Below, in pieces: positions 6,471 through 9,099 of a DNA stretch of 9,099 bases (the first letter of the stretch is position 1; the number at the start of each line of letters is the position of its first letter). Both the position numbers and the translations under genes were made by a program. The stretch comes from JAIPAH01 sp964345255 (GTDB taxonomy: Bacteria > Bacteroidota > Bacteroidia > Bacteroidales > JAIPAH01), in contig CAYFQK010000125.1 of NCBI GenBank assembly GCA_964345255.1, positions 1-9,099 of the forward strand, in the 5' to 3' direction. The notes below the pieces were generated by a model. It was not told the origin of the DNA and searched no databases. It was given only the letters and a program-made list of their open reading frames with translations.

Positions 6471-7250
6471 ATGACAATAGATTTTACAAAATACCATGGA
6501 GCAGGAAATGATTTTATTATCGTAGATAACCGGAGCGGCTCTGTTAATCTAACCACTGCCATTATCAACTCCATGTGCAGAAGGCATTTTGGCGTTGGAG
6601 CCGACGGCCTGATCGAAATAGTAAAGTCAGCGGACGCAGATTTCTATATGCGCTACTATAATGCCGATGGAAACGAAGGAACAATGTGTGGAAACGGCGG
6701 ACGTTGTGCTGCGGCTTTTGCTTATAATAAAGGCATTGGCAATAAAGAGATGATGTTTGAGACCATAGATGGTGTGCATGAGGCCAAAGTGCTTGAGGAG
6801 CAACCTGAACTGATTATTCAGCTGAGCATGAATGAGGTTACCGATTTTGCAAAAAAAGCGGACCATTACTTCATTGATACAGGTTCTCCTCATTATGTGC
6901 GCTTCCAGAAAGACCTTGAGCAGGAAGATTTTTCTGACAAAGCCAGGCTCATTCGTCACAGCTACCGACCGGGAGGAACTAACGTGAATTTTGCTAAAAG
7001 AGAACAGAAAAATATAGCCGTACGTACCTATGAGCGAGGGGTAGAGGATGAGACGCTGGCATGCGGCACGGGAGTGACTGCCGTGGCGGTAGCAGCTGCC
7101 AGGGAGGATAATCTGGAGAAAGGCTCTTACACTGTAGAAACAAAAGGAGGAAAATTAAAAGTTTTTATAGAAAAGAGTCAGCACGGATTTAAGAACATTT
7201 GGCTTGAAGGACCCGCCACACGTGTTTTTAACGGCAAGATAAACCTATAA
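6471..7250 (+). CDS. dapF: Diaminopimelate epimerase
   Basis: This enzyme converts LL- to meso-diaminopimelate, the penultimate step of lysine synthesis and the source of the cross-linking amino acid of peptidoglycan. It acts in the cytosol without a cofactor, using two cysteines as acid and base. Both are present: Cys73 in NADGNEGTMCGNGGRC (64-79) and Cys198 in ERGVEDETLACGTGVTA (188-204). The N-terminal KYHGAGNDF at 7-15 and FGVGADGL at 40-47 are also family signatures. At 259 residues it is close to the usual 260-280, with two mirrored halves. The ATG has no Shine-Dalgarno sequence, as is usual in this phylum. The next gene starts 11 bases past the stop codon, which suggests co-transcription with the acetyltransferase. 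A candidate promoter lies at 6391. Nothing suggests loss of function. Confidence 0.97.
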   Translation: MTIDFTKYHGAGNDFIIVDNRSGSVNLTTAIINSMCRRHFGVGADGLIEIVKSADADFYMRYYNADGNEGTMCGNGGRCAAAFAYNKGIGNKEMMFETIDGVHEAKVLEEQPELIIQLSMNEVTDFAKKADHYFIDTGSPHYVRFQKDLEQEDFSDKARLIRHSYRPGGTNVNFAKREQKNIAVRTYERGVEDETLACGTGVTAVAVAAAREDNLEKGSYTVETKGGKLKVFIEKSQHGFKNIWLEGPATRVFNGKINL

Positions 7251-7261
7251 AAACAAATACA

Positions 7262-7786
7262 ATGTTTATCAGAGGGCAAAAAATAGGACTTAGAGCAATG
7301 GAACCGCGGGATACAGAAATTTTGTATCGCTGGGAAAATGATATGGAATTATGGAGCTCCGGTCAAACGCTTACTCCATATTCCCGGTTCAGCATCGAGC
7401 AGTTTGTCAAGGATTCAGCTAAAGATATTTACGAAGCCAAACAGCTTAGGTTGATGATAGAAACCTCCGACCTGCATGCGACCGTGGGAGCTATCGACCT
7501 GTTCGATTTTGACCCCTTTCATTTAAGGGCCGCTGTGGGTATTTTAATCAATAGCCCTCAAAGGCGCAAAGGTTATGCATCAGAGGCTCTTGAACTGCTC
7601 AAAAAATATGCTTTCAACACCCTCAGGCTCCATCAGCTTTATTGCAGCATCAGGGAGGATAACCAGGAAAGCATAAGCCTTTTTAAGAAAAGTAATTTCC
7701 AGATTACCGGAAAAAAAGACGATTGGCTTTGGGACGGTTCAACATGGAAAGGAGAATTGTTTTTGCAACTTGTAAATACAAAATGA
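7262..7786 (+). CDS. GNAT-family N-acetyltransferase (RimJ/RimL- or SpeG-like)
   Basis: This 174-residue protein transfers acetyl from acetyl-CoA to an amine; the substrate cannot be read from the sequence. The opening RGQKIGLRAMEPRDTEILYRW is typical of the RimJ/RimL-like (Acetyltransf_3) branch. The acetyl-CoA pyrophosphate loop is RRKGYA at residues 101-106, following AAVGILINSPQ. The helix with REDNQESISLFKKSNF (131-146) is the usual C-terminal GNAT segment, where a conserved Asn helps bind CoA. General layout also resembles spermidine acetyltransferase SpeG, but I would not assign that function. It lies 11 bases after dapF and 27 bases before mltG, so it is probably translated from the same mRNA as the wall genes. 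The start ATG directly precedes the family-like sequence, without a Shine-Dalgarno sequence. Its 3' end carries a candidate promoter for mltG. Confidence 0.92.
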   Translation: MFIRGQKIGLRAMEPRDTEILYRWENDMELWSSGQTLTPYSRFSIEQFVKDSAKDIYEAKQLRLMIETSDLHATVGAIDLFDFDPFHLRAAVGILINSPQRRKGYASEALELLKKYAFNTLRLHQLYCSIREDNQESISLFKKSNFQITGKKDDWLWDGSTWKGELFLQLVNTK

Positions 7787-7794
7787 TATTTTTG
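7762..7794 (+). promoter_or_regulatory. Candidate complete promoter for mltG
   Basis: TTTG at 7762-7765, a 21-base spacer and TATTTTTG at 7787-7794 match the Bacteroidota pattern TTTG / TAnnTTTG. This is the only candidate in the window with both elements. The -33 part lies inside the acetyltransferase coding end and the -7 part just past its stop. Transcription would start near 7800, leaving a leader of about 12-16 nt before mltG. Confidence 0.5.
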
Positions 7795-7813
7795 CCAAAA
7801 ATACATACAGCTA

Positions 7814-8914
7814 ATGAATAATTTTTATCACTCGAAATATGCGTTCGGGAAAACACGCCCTCCTAAAAAAAAGAAATCAAAGGGTTATGTTATCATCCGG
7901 TATATTCTGCTAATTGTTGTTATTGCAATACTTGCAGCAGGTTATTACCTCTACAGGACGATGTTTGTGCCTAATACCTGGACTCCCTCAGAGCAGCCGG
8001 TAAGCGTTTATATTGAACCCGGCGACAGCTTCAGCGAAATAAAAAAACAGATGTATTCAAAAGGGCTGATTGTTGATCGCTATTCTTTTCAATGGCTTGC
8101 CAAAAGAAAAGATTATCCTGAAAATATAAAACCCGGGCACTACGAGGTAAAAAAAGATATGTCGAATAATGAGCTAATCAATATTCTGAGAGCCGGTATG
8201 CAAGCTCCTGTGGATGTTATTTTCAATAATATCAGGACCCTTCCCGAACTCTCCGGGCGGATATCCAAACAATTAATTTTTGACTCCAGCAACTTAATGA
8301 GCCACCTGGAAGATACGGCCTACCTCACTCAGCTGGGCTTTGACACAACCACTGTCAAAACCATGTTTATTCCTAATACCTATGAGTTTTACTGGACGGC
8401 AACCGCCAAAGAATACCTGGAGCGCATGAAGCAGGAGTATGATAAGTTCTGGACGGAGGAGCGCCTTAAAAAGGCTGAAAAAATAGACTTTTCTCCTTTC
8501 GAAGTCTCCACCCTGGCCTCCATTGTTGAAAAAGAAACGAACAAAAACGATGAAAAAGCGACTATTGCGGGAGTCTATATCAACCGCCTGGAGAGAGGAT
8601 GGAAATTGCAGGCCGACCCAACTTTGAAATATGCCATGAATAATTTCACTTTACGCAGGGTGCTGAATCGTCATAAGCGGATTGATTCGCCATATAACAC
8701 TTACAAATATGCGGGCTTACCTCCCGGGCCCATATGCCTCCCCTCTATCGCCTCTATTGAAGCGGTTCTGAATTATGAGGATCATAAATACAATTATTTT
8801 GTGGCCAAGCCTGATTTCTCAGGATACCATACGTTTTCACAAACTTACGCCGAGCATCTCCGCAAGGCGAAAGAATATCAACAAGCATTAAACGAAAAAA
8901 GAATTTACAATTAA
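7814..8914 (+). CDS. mltG: Endolytic murein transglycosylase MltG (YceG-like)
   Basis: This inner-membrane lytic transglycosylase cuts nascent peptidoglycan strands and is thought to set their length. The 366 residues show a basic cytosolic N-terminus (RPPKKKKSKG, 15-24), one membrane helix at about 26-47 and an outer region. That begins with a LysM-like part (PVSVYIEPGDSFSEIKKQM, 62-80). The YceG catalytic domain contains LASIVEKET (234-242), with Glu239 the likely catalytic acid by comparison with E. coli MltG. YINRLERGWKLQADPT (255-270) and the signature YKYAGLPPGPICLPS (297-311) follow. Length fits the usual 330-390. The gene follows the acetyltransferase by 27 bases and ends one base before the next start codon. 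The ATG has no Shine-Dalgarno sequence. A candidate promoter of its own lies just upstream, so it may be expressed separately from dapF. Confidence 0.96.
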   Translation: MNNFYHSKYAFGKTRPPKKKKSKGYVIIRYILLIVVIAILAAGYYLYRTMFVPNTWTPSEQPVSVYIEPGDSFSEIKKQMYSKGLIVDRYSFQWLAKRKDYPENIKPGHYEVKKDMSNNELINILRAGMQAPVDVIFNNIRTLPELSGRISKQLIFDSSNLMSHLEDTAYLTQLGFDTTTVKTMFIPNTYEFYWTATAKEYLERMKQEYDKFWTEERLKKAEKIDFSPFEVSTLASIVEKETNKNDEKATIAGVYINRLERGWKLQADPTLKYAMNNFTLRRVLNRHKRIDSPYNTYKYAGLPPGPICLPSIASIEAVLNYEDHKYNYFVAKPDFSGYHTFSQTYAEHLRKAKEYQQALNEKRIYN

Positions 8915-8915
8915 T

Positions 8916-9099
8916 ATGGATAAAGCTTTTAAAGCCTACGACATAAGAGGAGTTTACAACAAAGATTTTGATAAAGCCGATGCCTACAAAATCGGCTTTT
9001 TCCTTCCGGGATTATTAAATGCCAAATCAGTACTTGTTGGAAGGGATATTCGGCAAAGCTCCGGGGAAATATTCGAGGCGCTCGCAAGAGGAATTACCG
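8916..9099 (+). CDS. Phosphomannomutase/phosphoglucomutase, N-terminal fragment
   Basis: Only the first 61 codons are in the window. They begin MDKAFKAYDIRGVYNKDF and contain VLVGRDIRQSSGEI at about 40-53. KAYDIRGVY and the V-G-R-D-x-R-x-S-S pattern mark the N-terminal domain of the alpha-D-phosphohexomutase superfamily. Members interconvert hexose 1- and 6-phosphates for nucleotide-sugar, polysaccharide and lipopolysaccharide synthesis. The active-site phosphoserine segment (usually near residue 100) lies beyond the edge, so the substrate cannot be told apart (mannose, glucose or glucosamine). The start codon follows the mltG stop after a single base, which indicates translational coupling in the same operon. 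There is no Shine-Dalgarno sequence. The gene is cut by the window end and does not look damaged. Confidence 0.9.
   Translation, partial: MDKAFKAYDIRGVYNKDFDKADAYKIGFFLPGLLNAKSVLVGRDIRQSSGEIFEALARGIT

Noticed and set aside
6627..6959. Minus-strand open frame inside dapF
   Set aside because: It is antisense to the conserved epimerase, including its first catalytic cysteine motif.
1..9099. tRNA, rRNA, riboswitch, CRISPR, insertion sequence or phage genes
   Set aside because: I saw no tandem repeat-spacer pattern, transposase, integrase or recognisable RNA gene on either strand. All but short intergenic gaps are filled by housekeeping genes.

Overview
The window is a stretch of ordinary bacterial chromosome, about 43% G+C by eye, from a member of the Bacteroidota. 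Three things point there. The primary sigma factor (288 residues, no region 1.1, N-terminus MRQLKITKSITNRE) is of the distinctive Bacteroidota type. Candidate promoters match the Bacteroidota -7 consensus TAnnTTTG. Almost no gene has a Shine-Dalgarno sequence. I cannot place it below phylum level. I found no mobile element, CRISPR array, tRNA or rRNA.

Five genes run leftward on the minus strand. In order of transcription they are an HtrA/Deg-family envelope protease (6190-4718), the primary sigma factor (4576-3710), a long-form glyceraldehyde-3-phosphate dehydrogenase (3570-2080), a single-domain response regulator (1945-1559) and CTP synthase pyrG (1472 to the left edge, incomplete). A clear hairpin terminator at 3646-3681 separates sigma from gap, and a GC-rich hairpin at 2022-2052 follows gap, so this is a row of short transcription units rather than one operon. 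Across a 280-base divergent intergenic region, four genes run rightward in close packing: dapF (diaminopimelate epimerase), a GNAT acetyltransferase, mltG (endolytic murein transglycosylase) and the start of a phosphomannomutase/phosphoglucomutase gene cut by the right edge. dapF, mltG and possibly the mutase all serve the cell wall or surface sugars, so this looks like a cell-envelope operon.

I see no unknown multi-gene system. The points worth a second look are as follows. (1) The sigma gene starts with TTG behind the only strong Shine-Dalgarno sequence in the window, in a phylum whose ribosomes normally ignore that signal. (2) The GAPDH has lost all three residues that usually select NAD, which suggests NADP use, and it carries a ~140-residue N-terminal extension. 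(3) The first ~50 bases are 78% G+C, stop matching pyrG and read as high-GC coding sequence on the other strand, which looks like a chimeric contig end. (4) Four exact -7 elements, two sharing an 11-base core, form a consistent promoter set.
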